Shown one piece after another: positions 34,213 through 43,700 of a stretch of DNA of 64,000 nt (the stretch's first letter is position 1; each line of letters opens with the position of its first letter). A program made the position numbers and the translations under genes. The DNA comes from Dasania marina DSM 21967 (GTDB lineage: Bacteria > Pseudomonadota > Gammaproteobacteria > Pseudomonadales > Dasaniaceae), in NCBI RefSeq assembly GCF_000373485.1, contig NZ_KB891589.1, positions 64,412 to 128,411 of the forward strand. The letters run 5' to 3'. The notes under the pieces were generated by a model. The model saw nothing but the letters and a program-made list of their open reading frames with translations. It did not search any database and was not told where the DNA came from.

Positions 34213-35619
34213 ATGAGAAAATATGACGCAATTATAGGCGGCTTAAAAGCCGATTGTGCTGAATGGCGTGGGGTGACCAACCCGGCTACTGAAGAGTTAG
34301 TAGGCGAATATCCCGTATGTACTCAAGGGCAATTGGATCAGGCGGTAGCCGCTGCCAATGAGGCCTTTAAAATATGGTCAAAAACCCCGGATCAAACCCG
34401 GGTAGACGCCCTTAATGCGATGGCTGATTTTGTTGAGGCTAATGCCGATGAGTTAGCTAACTTATTAACCCAAGAGCAGGGTAAACCCTTAAAAGGGGTG
34501 GGGTCGGAGTTTGAGTTACAGGGTTGCATAGGCTGGTTGCGGGCCACGGCGGGTATGTCGCTGCCGGTAAAAACCTTGGAAGATAGTGATGAGCGTTTAG
34601 CGCTGTTATACCGCAAGCCGGTAGGCGTTGTCGCTTCCGTTACCCCTTGGAACTGGCCGCTAATGATAGCCATTTGGCATATTGCCCCTGCGATACGGGT
34701 GGGTTGTACTGTAGTGATTAAACCTGCCTCTAATACACCTTTGAGTACGTTGCGCTTAATCGAAATTTTAAACGAAGCGCTGCCTAAGGGTGTGCTGAAT
34801 ATTGTTACCGGTGATATAGGGCATCAGCTACCCAGCCACCCCGGTATCGCAAAAGTGGTATTTACCGGCTCTACCCCGGTAGGCAAGAAAGTGATGGCCA
34901 ACGCTGCTGCTGGTTTAAAGCGTATTACCCTAGAGCTGGGCGGTAATGATGCGGGTATCGTGTTACCCGATGCCAATATCGCTGACATTGCCGAGGGCTT
35001 ATTTTGGGGCGGCTTTATCAATAACGGCCAAACCTGTGGTGCCTTAAAGCGCTTGTATGTACATGAGTCGCAATATGAAGAGGTGTGCACTGCGCTAACC
35101 GCTATCGCTACGGCTATGCCTATGGGTAACGGCCTAGATGAAAAGAATATGTTTGGCCCCATTCAAAATAAGAGTCAGTTCAATTTAGTGAGAGAGTTGG
35201 TGGATGATGCCAAGGCGCAGGGTGGTCGTATACTTTGTGGTGGTAAGCCTTTGGCCGGTAAGGGCTATTTTTATCCGCTAACTTTGGTTGCTGATGTCAC
35301 TGATGGCATGCGTCTAGTGGATGAAGAGCAGTTTGGCCCAGCTTTGCCAATTATTAAATACAGCGATGTTGACGATGCTATAAGAAGAGCGAATAACTCT
35401 GATATGGGCTTAGGTGGATCGGTATGGTCTAGTGATATAGATAGAGCTAGAGAAGTTGCTTGCCAGATAGAAAGTGGCACGGTGTGGATTAATAGTCACG
35501 GCGCCGTGCTTCCACATATACCCTTTGGTGGCGTTAAGAGCTCTGGCATAGGTGTTGAGTTTGGCATTGAGGGTTTGGAGGAATATACCACTATGCAATC
35601 CATGCATATTCCTAAATAA
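34213..35619 (+). CDS. NAD(P)-dependent aldehyde dehydrogenase
   Basis: A 468 aa aldehyde dehydrogenase: VASVTPWNWPLMIAIWHIAPA, KPASNTPLSTLRL, catalytic Glu in ITLELGGNDAGIV (about residue 240), catalytic Cys in NNGQTCGALKRLYV (about 275), and PFGGVKSSGIGVEFG near the end. The closest look is to semialdehyde and amino-aldehyde dehydrogenases, but the exact substrate is not readable. It is followed by an omega-aminotransferase and transporter, so oxidation of the aldehyde made by transamination is the likely role. It might also oxidise the succinic semialdehyde released by HpaI (inference). Confidence 0.88.
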   Translation: MRKYDAIIGGLKADCAEWRGVTNPATEELVGEYPVCTQGQLDQAVAAANEAFKIWSKTPDQTRVDALNAMADFVEANADELANLLTQEQGKPLKGVGSEFELQGCIGWLRATAGMSLPVKTLEDSDERLALLYRKPVGVVASVTPWNWPLMIAIWHIAPAIRVGCTVVIKPASNTPLSTLRLIEILNEALPKGVLNIVTGDIGHQLPSHPGIAKVVFTGSTPVGKKVMANAAAGLKRITLELGGNDAGIVLPDANIADIAEGLFWGGFINNGQTCGALKRLYVHESQYEEVCTALTAIATAMPMGNGLDEKNMFGPIQNKSQFNLVRELVDDAKAQGGRILCGGKPLAGKGYFYPLTLVADVTDGMRLVDEEQFGPALPIIKYSDVDDAIRRANNSDMGLGGSVWSSDIDRAREVACQIESGTVWINSHGAVLPHIPFGGVKSSGIGVEFGIEGLEEYTTMQSMHIPK

Positions 35620-35868
35620 GTCGGTTTTTAACCTAGGTTATTAGGGCTTTTGTCGCTATGGCTCATCTGCACTGTTATTCGTTTGATAGTTGCAGATGAC
35701 CATTACAGCTAGCCTTTTACTGCTCTATTAGCTTTATAGACACAGGTGCTATCACACGATGGCGTAGTGAATTTAAGCAATATCATCTTTATCAATGATT
35801 GGCAGCTGCTGTGATTTATATATTCTTTAACCCTAATCAGTATGTAAATACATCACCTCTAATTAAAA

Positions 35869-37224
35869 ATGAGTGCATATATTATGAGTAATTACTCTAA
35901 AGATTTTTGGCATCCCATGTCACACCCCAATGAAATTAAGCAACGTGAGTCTATCCATGTTGTTAGTGGTGATGGTGTGTATATTAAAGATGATAAAGGT
36001 AACGAGTTACTCGATGGTGTAGCTGGGCTGTGGTGTGTAAACGTTGGCCATAATCGCCCTGAGATGAAGCAGGCGATAATGAAGCAGCTGGATGAGTTGG
36101 AATATTTTCAGCTGTTTGACGGTGTTTCTCACCCGCGGGCAACAGAAATGGCTGCTAAATTGGTTAAAATGACCGAGCCAGAAAACATGAAGCGCGCCTT
36201 TTTTACCTCTGGCGGTTCCGATTCGGTTGAGACAGCTCTCAAATTAGCGCGTCAGTACCATATTATTAATGGCCAGCCTGAGCGTAAAAAGTTTATCTCC
36301 TTAAAAAATTCCTACCACGGCTTGCACTTTGGTGGTTTGTCGGTGGGCGGTATCAATGCCTTCCGTCGTAATTATGAGCCTTTACTTAATCACACTATTA
36401 ATGTTGATGCGCCATGGTTATACCGTAACCCCTGGAACTGTGAAGACCCTGACCAGTTAGCGCAATTATGTGCCGACCAATTAGCACAAGAAATTGAATA
36501 CCAAATGCCTGATACCGTAGCGGCCTTTATCGCCGAGCCGGTAATGGGTGCGGGTGGTGTCATTGTGCCGCCTGAAAAGTACTGGCCCTTAATTCGTGAA
36601 GTTTGCGATCGCTATGGCATCTTGTTAATAGCCGATGAGGTGGTTACTGGCTTTGGCCGTTCGGGTTCTATGTTTGGCAGCCGTGGCTGGGGTGTAGCGC
36701 CAGATATGATGTGTTTGGCAAAAGGCATTTCATCGGGCTATATTCCCTTGGGCGCGGTTATGATTAACGAGCGTATGGAGAAAGCTTGGGATAATAACGC
36801 CGATTTTAATGGCGTAATTATGACCGGTTATACCTATTCTGGTCATCCAGTTGCTTGTGCAGCGGGTATCGCCTCATTAGATATCGTTGAAAAGGAAAAC
36901 CTGCCAGAAAATGCTAAAGTGCAAGGTGCCTACTTATTAGAAAAACTTACAGGCTTTGCCGATAAGTTTGCTAAAGTGGGTGAGGTACGCGGCAAGGGCT
37001 TAATGCTGGCAATAGACTTGGTAGACGATAAAGATAGCCGCCAGCCTATAGACCCTACTAGCGGTTATGCCAACAGAGTTGCTGATGTGGCGCGGGAGCA
37101 GGGCGTGTTAGTACGGCCTGTAGGCACTAAGATTATCTTATCGCCACCACTGATTTTTCAACAAGAGCATTGTGACAAGCTAGCGGAGGCTTTAGATAAG
37201 GCTTTTAGTACAGTAAAAAGTTAA
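35869..37224 (+). CDS. Class-III PLP omega-aminotransferase
   Basis: A 451 aa aminotransferase of the omega-amino-acid:pyruvate type: FWHPMSHPNEIKQRE at the start, GLWCVNVGHNRPEM, FTSGGSDSVETALKLARQYH, FISLKNSYHGLHFGGLSVGG, the PLP-binding Asp in ILLIADEVVTGFGRSG, and the Schiff-base Lys in MCLAKGISSGYIPLGAV. Family members move the amino group of beta-alanine, GABA, taurine or diamines to pyruvate. A second ATG at codon 6 (MSNYSKDF) is a good alternative start. A hairpin with GCTGCATC/GATGCAGC arms lies at 37255-37288 after the stop. Confidence 0.88.
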   Translation: MSAYIMSNYSKDFWHPMSHPNEIKQRESIHVVSGDGVYIKDDKGNELLDGVAGLWCVNVGHNRPEMKQAIMKQLDELEYFQLFDGVSHPRATEMAAKLVKMTEPENMKRAFFTSGGSDSVETALKLARQYHIINGQPERKKFISLKNSYHGLHFGGLSVGGINAFRRNYEPLLNHTINVDAPWLYRNPWNCEDPDQLAQLCADQLAQEIEYQMPDTVAAFIAEPVMGAGGVIVPPEKYWPLIREVCDRYGILLIADEVVTGFGRSGSMFGSRGWGVAPDMMCLAKGISSGYIPLGAVMINERMEKAWDNNADFNGVIMTGYTYSGHPVACAAGIASLDIVEKENLPENAKVQGAYLLEKLTGFADKFAKVGEVRGKGLMLAIDLVDDKDSRQPIDPTSGYANRVADVAREQGVLVRPVGTKIILSPPLIFQQEHCDKLAEALDKAFSTVKS

Positions 37225-37318
37225 TACCCTGTTAAATTTTTTTACAGCTTCTATGCTGCATCACTAGCTAACAGTGTAGCGATGCAGCCTTGATAATAAT
37301 TAATAGAACGAGGGGTTT

Positions 37319-38506
37319 ATGACAGCTTATTTAGGCTCTAAAAAAACGATTATCGATATTAATACAACGCGATCTATTATTGCGGTGTTATTTATTGCTG
37401 TTGCCGGTGCCTGCATGTTTATATTGCAACCGGTTTATGTTCAAGGCCTAGTAGGCTACTTACACTTTTCTGAAAGCGACGCCGGGATGATTGCCGCAGC
37501 AGAAATGTTTGGCTTGGCGGCTACGGCTGTAGTGACTAATTTCGTTATTAACCTAGTGAACTGGCGGCTGCTGACGCTTATTTTTATTACGTTGGCAACG
37601 GCTGGTAATCTCTTGTCGGTAGGTGTAACTGATATCAACTTATTAATTATGGCCAGGGTGCTAGCCGGTTTGGGCTGTGGCGGTTTAATTAGTATTACTT
37701 TTATTATGATGGGGCTTACTCAGCGTAGTGATAGGAATATGGCGCTAATTATCGTGTGTGTGCTGACTTATGGTGCGCTAGGTTTGTTTGTGATGCCCAG
37801 TGTGCTTCAGGGGTTTGGTGTTGATGGTGTGCTGATTTTTTTTGCAGCTTTCTGTGCTAGCTGTTTACTGTTTGTTGCTTACTTACCTTGCAACCACCAA
37901 ATGCATGAACAGGTTGTAGACGATGTTGCCAGCTACTCACGGCCTATCAAACTCCTGACGCTATTAGGCGTGTTGGCCTACAACCTAGCGATAGGTATTG
38001 TATGGGTCTATATGTTTTTGGTGGGTACTGATGCCGGCATTAAAGAGCAGACTGTAGCTAATATATTAACAGCCTCTCAAATTTTAGGTATCGCAGGAGC
38101 TTTACTAGTCGTAGTGTTTGAAAGGCGTTTTGGCCGTCATTTACCTTTGTTGGCAGGGATAGTGGGCGGCGCTATTGCCATAGGTTTATTATTAGGTAAG
38201 CCTGAGTTTTTACTGTTTACCCTAGGTGTGTGTGCCTTTAACTTCCTGTGGAATTTCTCTATGCCCTATATTTTTGCGGTATTAGCGGATTTTGATGCTA
38301 GAGGAAAAATGGTAGCAGCGGGGGTTTCTTTGCAGCTAATAGGTTTTGCCTTTGGCCCTGCGATTGCTTCAGCCATGCTAGGCGATGCCAACTACACGCT
38401 GGTTAATACTATTGCCATCGTACTGTTTATTGTTTCAGCGATACTGTTATTTCCGGGCCTACGTGTGCAGGATAAGCACTATGCTGCAACGGGGACGTGT
38501 AACTAA
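37319..38506 (+). CDS. MFS transporter of the amine island
   Basis: A 395 aa, 12-helix MFS protein (GACMFILQPVYVQGLVGYLH in helix 1; MARVLAGLGCGGLISITF in helix 4; RFGRHLPLLAGIVGG in the second half). GAGGGG stands well placed before the ATG. It is not a close match to any named transporter I can recall. Its position after the aminotransferase suggests uptake of the amine or amino acid. Confidence 0.78.
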   Translation: MTAYLGSKKTIIDINTTRSIIAVLFIAVAGACMFILQPVYVQGLVGYLHFSESDAGMIAAAEMFGLAATAVVTNFVINLVNWRLLTLIFITLATAGNLLSVGVTDINLLIMARVLAGLGCGGLISITFIMMGLTQRSDRNMALIIVCVLTYGALGLFVMPSVLQGFGVDGVLIFFAAFCASCLLFVAYLPCNHQMHEQVVDDVASYSRPIKLLTLLGVLAYNLAIGIVWVYMFLVGTDAGIKEQTVANILTASQILGIAGALLVVVFERRFGRHLPLLAGIVGGAIAIGLLLGKPEFLLFTLGVCAFNFLWNFSMPYIFAVLADFDARGKMVAAGVSLQLIGFAFGPAIASAMLGDANYTLVNTIAIVLFIVSAILLFPGLRVQDKHYAATGTCN

Positions 38507-38640
38507 CGGATGTCTATGGCAGATAGCAGCCAATAAACGTTTTGCAGTAGGGCGCTTATTGGCTATAGGCCATTGCTAGTATGGCTTGGTCAAGGTGAAA
38601 AATAATTTACCGTTATCTGCAGCTGTTAGGGCTTACTTAT

Positions 38641-39093
38641 TCAGTACCGCAAATCACATTCGACGTAGCTCATTGTTGCTTGATCGAGTACATGTTCTGT
38701 TCCGCCGGCATTCGTTGGCCCCATCCAGCTGGCTGTTGCCTGCATTTTATTGAAGTCTAGAATAACATTCGTCAACCAAGGGCCGTTAGCTTGTGGTGCA
38801 GATGATGATGCGGCTGTTGAGGCTTCAATCCATGTGATGAGGTAAATATCTTTAGCGATCTCAAATGCGCGGTAAGCCTCGGTTTGATCGTAGCCTGCTA
38901 GAGGGCCTGATACTCCCTTCCAGAGTACTCTGCTATCTGCTTGCCAGTGTTGCTCTAGAATATGGCCCGAGCAGTAGGCAAGCCTTACAGCCTTGCCAGT
39001 AAGATCATTGGTGAGTGGGTGCCCTTGAGGGTGTAAGCTAATATTTTCTATATGGGTTTTGGCTATAGTGTGCTTATTGCTGGTCATTATCAT
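38641..39093 (-). CDS. MoaF-like lipocalin-fold protein
   Basis: A 150 aa protein (start ATG at 39093, with AAGG upstream). LTNDLTGKAVRLAYCSGHIL, then EQHWQADSRVLWKGVSG, YRAFEIAKDIYLITWIE and a closing strand pattern resemble the MoaF N-terminal domain, a beta-barrel fold. MoaF was named from a monoamine-induced regulon in Klebsiella, which fits this amine-related setting, but the biochemical role is unknown. It lies convergent with the MFS gene and 193 bases from a LuxR gene on the same strand. The family call is moderately sure. Confidence 0.6.
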   Translation of the reverse strand: MIMTSNKHTIAKTHIENISLHPQGHPLTNDLTGKAVRLAYCSGHILEQHWQADSRVLWKGVSGPLAGYDQTEAYRAFEIAKDIYLITWIEASTAASSSAPQANGPWLTNVILDFNKMQATASWMGPTNAGGTEHVLDQATMSYVECDLRY

Positions 39094-39286
39094 GTAGGCC
39101 TTATGAAGTCTGAGGAGAAGGCAGATAATAAGATTTACCAATCAGTACTGCTATCAACCAAAAGGCTTATTTAGCTACGTTAGTGCCGCAACAATATAGA
39201 TAGTTTGCGTTTTTTGATTGTTCAGGATGTAAGTCTTTAATTATCACTGACGTGGATATTAGGTATAGCCACAAGCTTAATTTTTC

Positions 39287-39985
39287 TCAGCTAGTCTGAA
39301 TATTAAGCTCTCTTAATACCTTTGAAATTAATTCATTGGTGGAGTGCACATCAATTTTTGGGTATATATGCTGTAAGTGGGTGCGAACGGTAGGCAAACT
39401 AATATTAAGTTGCTTGGCTATTGTTTTATTGTCGGCACCACTTAACGCGTATTCAAGAACATCCAGCTCTCTATTGGTTAAACCATAATTATCGGCAATA
39501 AATTCGCGTTCAGAGATACGTGCAGGCAGATAAATGCTGTTGAGGGAGTATTCTAAAAATGGCTGTATATTGCGCATGGTATCCAAGTCTTTGCTGCCAA
39601 ACTCATCCATGCTGTCATCGCGTAACAAGGTTAAAATGGCGATGATTTTGCCATGATTCCTGAAAAATATATCGGCTACATGTACATAACCATAGGGCTT
39701 AATAAAATCTTGGTAGAACACGGAGTTTAGCCACTTGGTGTGCGGCATGATGGTGTTGCTACTGATAACCGTGGTGTTGGTGTCTTCAAACTTTGAGGGG
39801 TGCATGGGGTCTATGTATTCTAGTTTGTTATAGTATTTTTTCTCCATTTCATTTTTTACATTCAAACCCACAAAGCCTTTTTTATGCATGTGTGGGTCTG
39901 TGATGTGAAAGCGCGCTGCTTTAATCCCTATAAGCTTTTGGGCTAAGTCTATACATTGTTTTTGAAACTCATCGGGGAAGTTCAT
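39287..39985 (-). CDS. LuxR-type HTH regulator (paralogue of 42654)
   Basis: A 232 aa regulator with a C-terminal LuxR HTH (YGLTNRELDVLEYALSGADN, TIAKQLNISLPTVRTHLQHI, residues about 165-225) and an N-terminal sensory domain opening NFPDEFQKQCIDLAQKLI. It is colinear with the regulator at 42654: both have FPxxFQxQxxDL at the start, (V)ADIxxR in mid-chain and PFxEYxLNxxYxPxR before the HTH. It has no receiver domain. It probably controls the adjoining MoaF-like, aminotransferase or kinase genes. Confidence 0.85.
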   Translation of the reverse strand: MNFPDEFQKQCIDLAQKLIGIKAARFHITDPHMHKKGFVGLNVKNEMEKKYYNKLEYIDPMHPSKFEDTNTTVISSNTIMPHTKWLNSVFYQDFIKPYGYVHVADIFFRNHGKIIAILTLLRDDSMDEFGSKDLDTMRNIQPFLEYSLNSIYLPARISEREFIADNYGLTNRELDVLEYALSGADNKTIAKQLNISLPTVRTHLQHIYPKIDVHSTNELISKVLRELNIQTS

Positions 39986-40073
39986 TCGCTTACCTGTAGT
40001 TATTTTTAATTATTTTCCCATGAAGCGTTTAACTTGTTAAGTTTATTATCACGCTATTTTTTAGCGCTGCTGT

Positions 40074-41087
40074 TTATTTGATGTATTGCTCTATAGTTCG
40101 GCAGCATAGATTGATCAAGTGTGGGGTAGACTCTAGTGCGGTTTCGGTGTTTTGGCGAGTATGAACCCAGCCCAAATAGGTAAAGCCCCGCGCCACCATT
40201 AACAACGGTAATTGTGCCAGTTTCTGATCGGACAGTGGCCTGTGCTGGCGATAGCCCGCTATCAGGGCTTGTTTGGCAATTTCATAATGTTGATCAAACT
40301 GAATAAAATACAAGGCGGTGGCAATTTCGAATAAGTGCCAGCCAAAGCCGGCATCATCAAAATCGATAATTTGCACGCTATTAGCATTAACCAGCACATT
40401 CTCCGGTACCAAGTCGGCATGTATCATGCTGTAGTCTGCGCTATCGGTGCTTAGCGTCATTAGTCCCTTACGCACGGTTTTACGGGCCTTGAGTATAAGA
40501 CTACGTTGCACTGGGCTGAGTGCTTGCAGCTCCCAGAATGGCCCCCAGAAGGGCTCTTCACCGACTAGATCTTCTAGGCCCCAGCTGTGACGCTGAAAGC
40601 CCTCAGGCGTGGGCCACTGCGACGCTTGGTTATGTATTTGCGCGGCGACCTGGCCAATAATGAAATAGTTTTTCTGTATTTGCTCGGGGCTATCACTGAG
40701 GCCGTCTTCAATAGAGCCTATTTGTTTGCCATCTACCCAGCTTAATAAATCAATTTGTCTGGTTTCTGGGATGCTGTCTAGCGAGGCCAGAGTAAAGAAT
40801 GCCCCTGTTTGGGTGGGGATAGCGTTAGGTACTTCTATACCGCAGCCTTGTAAGGCATTTACCCAACTTAATTCGGAGTGTAAAGACGCATCGGAGTGAT
40901 AGTTAGCTCTATGTATGCGCAGGGCGTATAGCTGATTGTCAGCGGTTGTTAAGCGGTAAACGGCGTTTTCCCTATGTTTAATCAGGCTTAAATGGCCTTC
41001 CAGGCCCCAGGCGGGTAGCGCGCTATAGGCTAAACGTAACAGTTGTTCTTCTTGTTGCGCGAGGCTTTGTTGATAAAAGGTATTCAT
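40074..41087 (-). CDS. APH-family kinase (aminoglycoside phosphotransferase fold), likely small-molecule kinase
   Basis: A 337 aa kinase-fold protein with the APH catalytic loop HADLVPENVLV (Asp and Asn, about residues 220-230) and the metal-binding IIDFDDAGFGWH. The N-lobe starts with a helix-rich LSLIKHRENAVYRLTTADNQ. The APH family includes choline, ethanolamine, homoserine and hydroxylysine kinases. It sits 86 bases after a class-III PLP gene on the same strand, and such kinase/PLP pairs are known for hydroxylysine and phosphoethanolamine breakdown, where the PLP enzyme eliminates phosphate and ammonia. A drug-resistance role is less likely. Confidence 0.8.
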   Translation of the reverse strand: MNTFYQQSLAQQEEQLLRLAYSALPAWGLEGHLSLIKHRENAVYRLTTADNQLYALRIHRANYHSDASLHSELSWVNALQGCGIEVPNAIPTQTGAFFTLASLDSIPETRQIDLLSWVDGKQIGSIEDGLSDSPEQIQKNYFIIGQVAAQIHNQASQWPTPEGFQRHSWGLEDLVGEEPFWGPFWELQALSPVQRSLILKARKTVRKGLMTLSTDSADYSMIHADLVPENVLVNANSVQIIDFDDAGFGWHLFEIATALYFIQFDQHYEIAKQALIAGYRQHRPLSDQKLAQLPLLMVARGFTYLGWVHTRQNTETALESTPHLINLCCRTIEQYIK

Positions 41088-41173
41088 ATGCAGGCTCTGT
41101 TAAATCTGTGGTTAAACTAGCTTAGTTAGACCGTTAATGAGTGGCCTAGCTAAGCAGTCGTACTAGAGGCTTG

Positions 41174-42463
41174 TTATAGCTTGGCAAATGCCTGCGCTAA
41201 GTTGCTTAGTAGTATGTCAGCGTGCTCTTGGCGGAAGCAGATAGGCGGGCGCATTTTTAAGATATTGTCATGCCGGCCAATTTTGCTGATGAGTACGCCT
41301 TGCTCTTTCATAATATTGCTAATGCGCGCAGCTTCGGCGGTGGCGGGGGTTTTGCTCTGTTGATCCAGTACTAATTCAATACCAAAAAACAGACCACTGC
41401 CGCGCACATCACCGATTAAGGCCTGCGTTGCTGCCAGCTTCTGTAAGCCTGCTTTAATGTACTGGCCTACCTGCAGTGAGTTGGCGACTAGGCCTTCTTG
41501 TTCTATGACTTCCAGCACCGCTAGGCCGGCGGCACAGGAAACGGGGTTGCCGCCAAAGGTATTAAAATACATCACATCGTCACGGTAGGCGTTGCCTAGT
41601 TCAGGGCTGCAGATGGCGCCGGCCAATGGGTGGCCATTACCCATAGGCTTACCTAGGGTGAGTATGTCGGGTGTTACGCCGCTGTGCTCGTGCCCCCACA
41701 TCTTGCCGGTGCGGCCAAAGGAAGATTGCACTTCATCAAAGATGACTAGGCCGCCGGCTTCACGCACTAGTGCTGCCGCCTTTTGCAAATAGTTGGGCGG
41801 TAAATCGGGTAGCCCTTCATTGGCAAAAATAGGGCAGATCAACATGCCGGCAAAGCCTGTGCCTTCTTCATTAAAGGCGGCGATAGTGTCTTTAATTTGC
41901 TGCATATAGGCATCGGTTAAGGCGTCACCACTTAGGCCATTGAGTGGCCTGTAGCTGTCTGGAAAGTCTACCGCTTTCACATAGGGGCCATTGGGCTTGC
42001 CGTCGTTAAATAGCGTAGCCAAGGCATCTACGGCGGTAGTATTGCCGTGATAGGTGGCATTGCTGCAAATAATGCCTTGCTTACCGGTATGGTGGCGGGC
42101 CATGCGCAAGGCTACTTCATTGGCCTCGCTGCCAGTGCAGGTGAGAAAGAGCATGGATAAAGAGTCATCCAATAAACCGGTGAGCTTTTCGCCATAATTC
42201 AGAATATTTTCATGCAAATAGCGGGTGTGGATATTTAACTGGGCGGCTTGCTTGCTAATAGCCTCTACCACATGCGGGTGGCAGTGGCCTACGTTGGGTA
42301 CATTATTGTATACATCTAGGTAGCGCTTGCCGTCGGCGTCGTGTAGCCATACCCCTTCGCCTTTGACTATATGGATGGGCTGGTCGTAAAAAAGGGGTGC
42401 TTTTTTACCGATTAAACGATAGCGACGCTCCAATAATTCAGCATTCTTCTCGGTATTGTTCAT
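41174..42463 (-). CDS. Class-III PLP enzyme, aminotransferase or phospho-lyase type
   Basis: A 429 aa class-III aminotransferase-fold enzyme: [20 protein letters not shown] at the N-terminus, [39 protein letters not shown], the PLP Asp in [19 protein letters not shown] and the Lys in [13 protein letters not shown]. The opening and the [11 protein letters not shown] stretch resemble the AGXT2L-type phospho-lyases (ethanolamine-phosphate and phosphohydroxylysine) rather than ordinary omega-aminotransferases. With the APH kinase next door, a phosphorylate-then-eliminate route for an amino alcohol is the leading idea; a plain transaminase remains possible. Confidence 0.82.
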   Translation of the reverse strand: MNNTEKNAELLERRYRLIGKKAPLFYDQPIHIVKGEGVWLHDADGKRYLDVYNNVPNVGHCHPHVVEAISKQAAQLNIHTRYLHENILNYGEKLTGLLDDSLSMLFLTCTGSEANEVALRMARHHTGKQGIICSNATYHGNTTAVDALATLFNDGKPNGPYVKAVDFPDSYRPLNGLSGDALTDAYMQQIKDTIAAFNEEGTGFAGMLICPIFANEGLPDLPPNYLQKAAALVREAGGLVIFDEVQSSFGRTGKMWGHEHSGVTPDILTLGKPMGNGHPLAGAICSPELGNAYRDDVMYFNTFGGNPVSCAAGLAVLEVIEQEGLVANSLQVGQYIKAGLQKLAATQALIGDVRGSGLFFGIELVLDQQSKTPATAEAARISNIMKEQGVLISKIGRHDNILKMRPPICFRQEHADILLSNLAQAFAKL

Positions 42464-42653
42464 AGTAAAACCCTTGTCTTTGCTTGTGTTTAGCGCGTTC
42501 AGTTAAGCCTAGTGGCTATATCGCGGTGGCCCTAGATCTATAACAGTAGCTAAGTAACTGTTTTGTGTAGTGTAGTGGCGGATCAATAGTAGGAGTAATA
42601 ATAGCGGGGCAGGGGCTTACTTTGCTATCCATCTAAAGGTGGATAGCTGGGGC

Positions 42654-43361
42654 TTATAGGCTGTGTTTTAGGTCTGAGATGATACGTGCTAGCAGCTCGC
42701 CGCGGGTAGTGACAGCCGTTTTTTGGTAAATATGAATCAAATGGGTTTTGATGGTGGGTAGCTCTACCATGAGCTCACGGGCAATCAGTTTATTACTAAA
42801 GCCGGCAATAATGAGTTCCAGTACATCCACTTCCCGTAGGGTGAGTTGATATTTTTCTTGCAGCGATTGCCGCTCGGCAACGCGCTTGGGCATGTAGACG
42901 GCATTGAGCGCGTATTCAAAAAAGGGCTGTAGCTTATTTAATAACGCCAGCTCGGCAGCAGTAAAATTTTCTGAACAAGGTGCGCGTATAACGCTAATAA
43001 CTGCAATAATTCTATTGCTTTGCCTTAGCAGTATGTCGGCCACATAGCGGTGCTTATTGGGCAGCATAAACTGTTGGTAATACTCGGTTTGCTGTAGCTG
43101 TTGTTCGGATATTTGTGAGTCTAGGGTGATTACTAGATCAGTGCTGTGATGAAAATTATCGGGTGATAGGGGGTCTAGGTGGGCGAATTTTTTTTGATAA
43201 TCAGATTCCGTGGCGGATGAAAGATTATAGCGAACCACACCCTTGTGCTGTAGATCGGGGTCGACTAAAAAAAATACCGCTGCGTTTATCTCAATTAGGC
43301 TATTGATTAAATCCAGGCTCTGTTGCTGGAATTGATTAGGGAAGTTAGAGCGGCTAGTCAT
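42654..43361 (-). CDS. LuxR-type HTH regulator (paralogue of 39287)
   Basis: A 235 aa regulator with sensory N-terminus (NFPNQFQQQSLDLINSLIE) and a LuxR HTH at the C-terminus (YQLTLREVDVLELIIAGFSN, LIARELMVELPTIKTHLIHI). It is upstream of, and on the same strand as, the PLP enzyme and kinase genes, with about 190 bases between, and probably activates them. Two exact 15-base direct repeats spaced by two helical turns lie 49 bases before its start. Confidence 0.85.
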   Translation of the reverse strand: MTSRSNFPNQFQQQSLDLINSLIEINAAVFFLVDPDLQHKGVVRYNLSSATESDYQKKFAHLDPLSPDNFHHSTDLVITLDSQISEQQLQQTEYYQQFMLPNKHRYVADILLRQSNRIIAVISVIRAPCSENFTAAELALLNKLQPFFEYALNAVYMPKRVAERQSLQEKYQLTLREVDVLELIIAGFSNKLIARELMVELPTIKTHLIHIYQKTAVTTRGELLARIISDLKHSL

Positions 43362-43409
43362 AGAGTAAAAATCGCGTGGTAATGAGACCTAGGCAATAAC
43401 GCCTCGGTT

Positions 43410-43445
43410 AATGGCTTATGGTTAATGAATAATGGCTTATGGTTA
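43410..43445. repeat. Two direct repeats AATGGCTTATGGTTA, 21-base period
   Basis: The 15-mer occurs exactly at 43410-43424 and 43431-43445. The 21-base period puts both on one DNA face. The rest of the 339-base gap (43362-43700) between the LuxR and SDR genes shows nothing else clear. Confidence 0.45.
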
Positions 43446-43700
43446 TGGGATAAGTGAAAAAGCATGATTATCTTTCTACGCTACTGAGTCAAGGCGCTAA
43501 GCTGATTAGCTTGCTATAGATTGTTTTAAGGTTTGCTGGTTTCGACGCGCCTAATTGCTGGGCTAGCGGCTAGTATAGAAAGGTGGGTAATGCATGATGC
43601 ACTAGGTGTTATAAAAGAAAGGTGCGCACGACACCATCTTAGGGCTGTGTTCAACTGCAGCGCTATTATGGTGCTGTGCTGGAGGCTTAGCGGCTAGCGT

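Noticed and set aside
40074-41087. Aminoglycoside-resistance kinase
   Set aside because: The APH motifs are shared by many metabolic kinases, and the metabolic neighbourhood makes antibiotic resistance unlikely.
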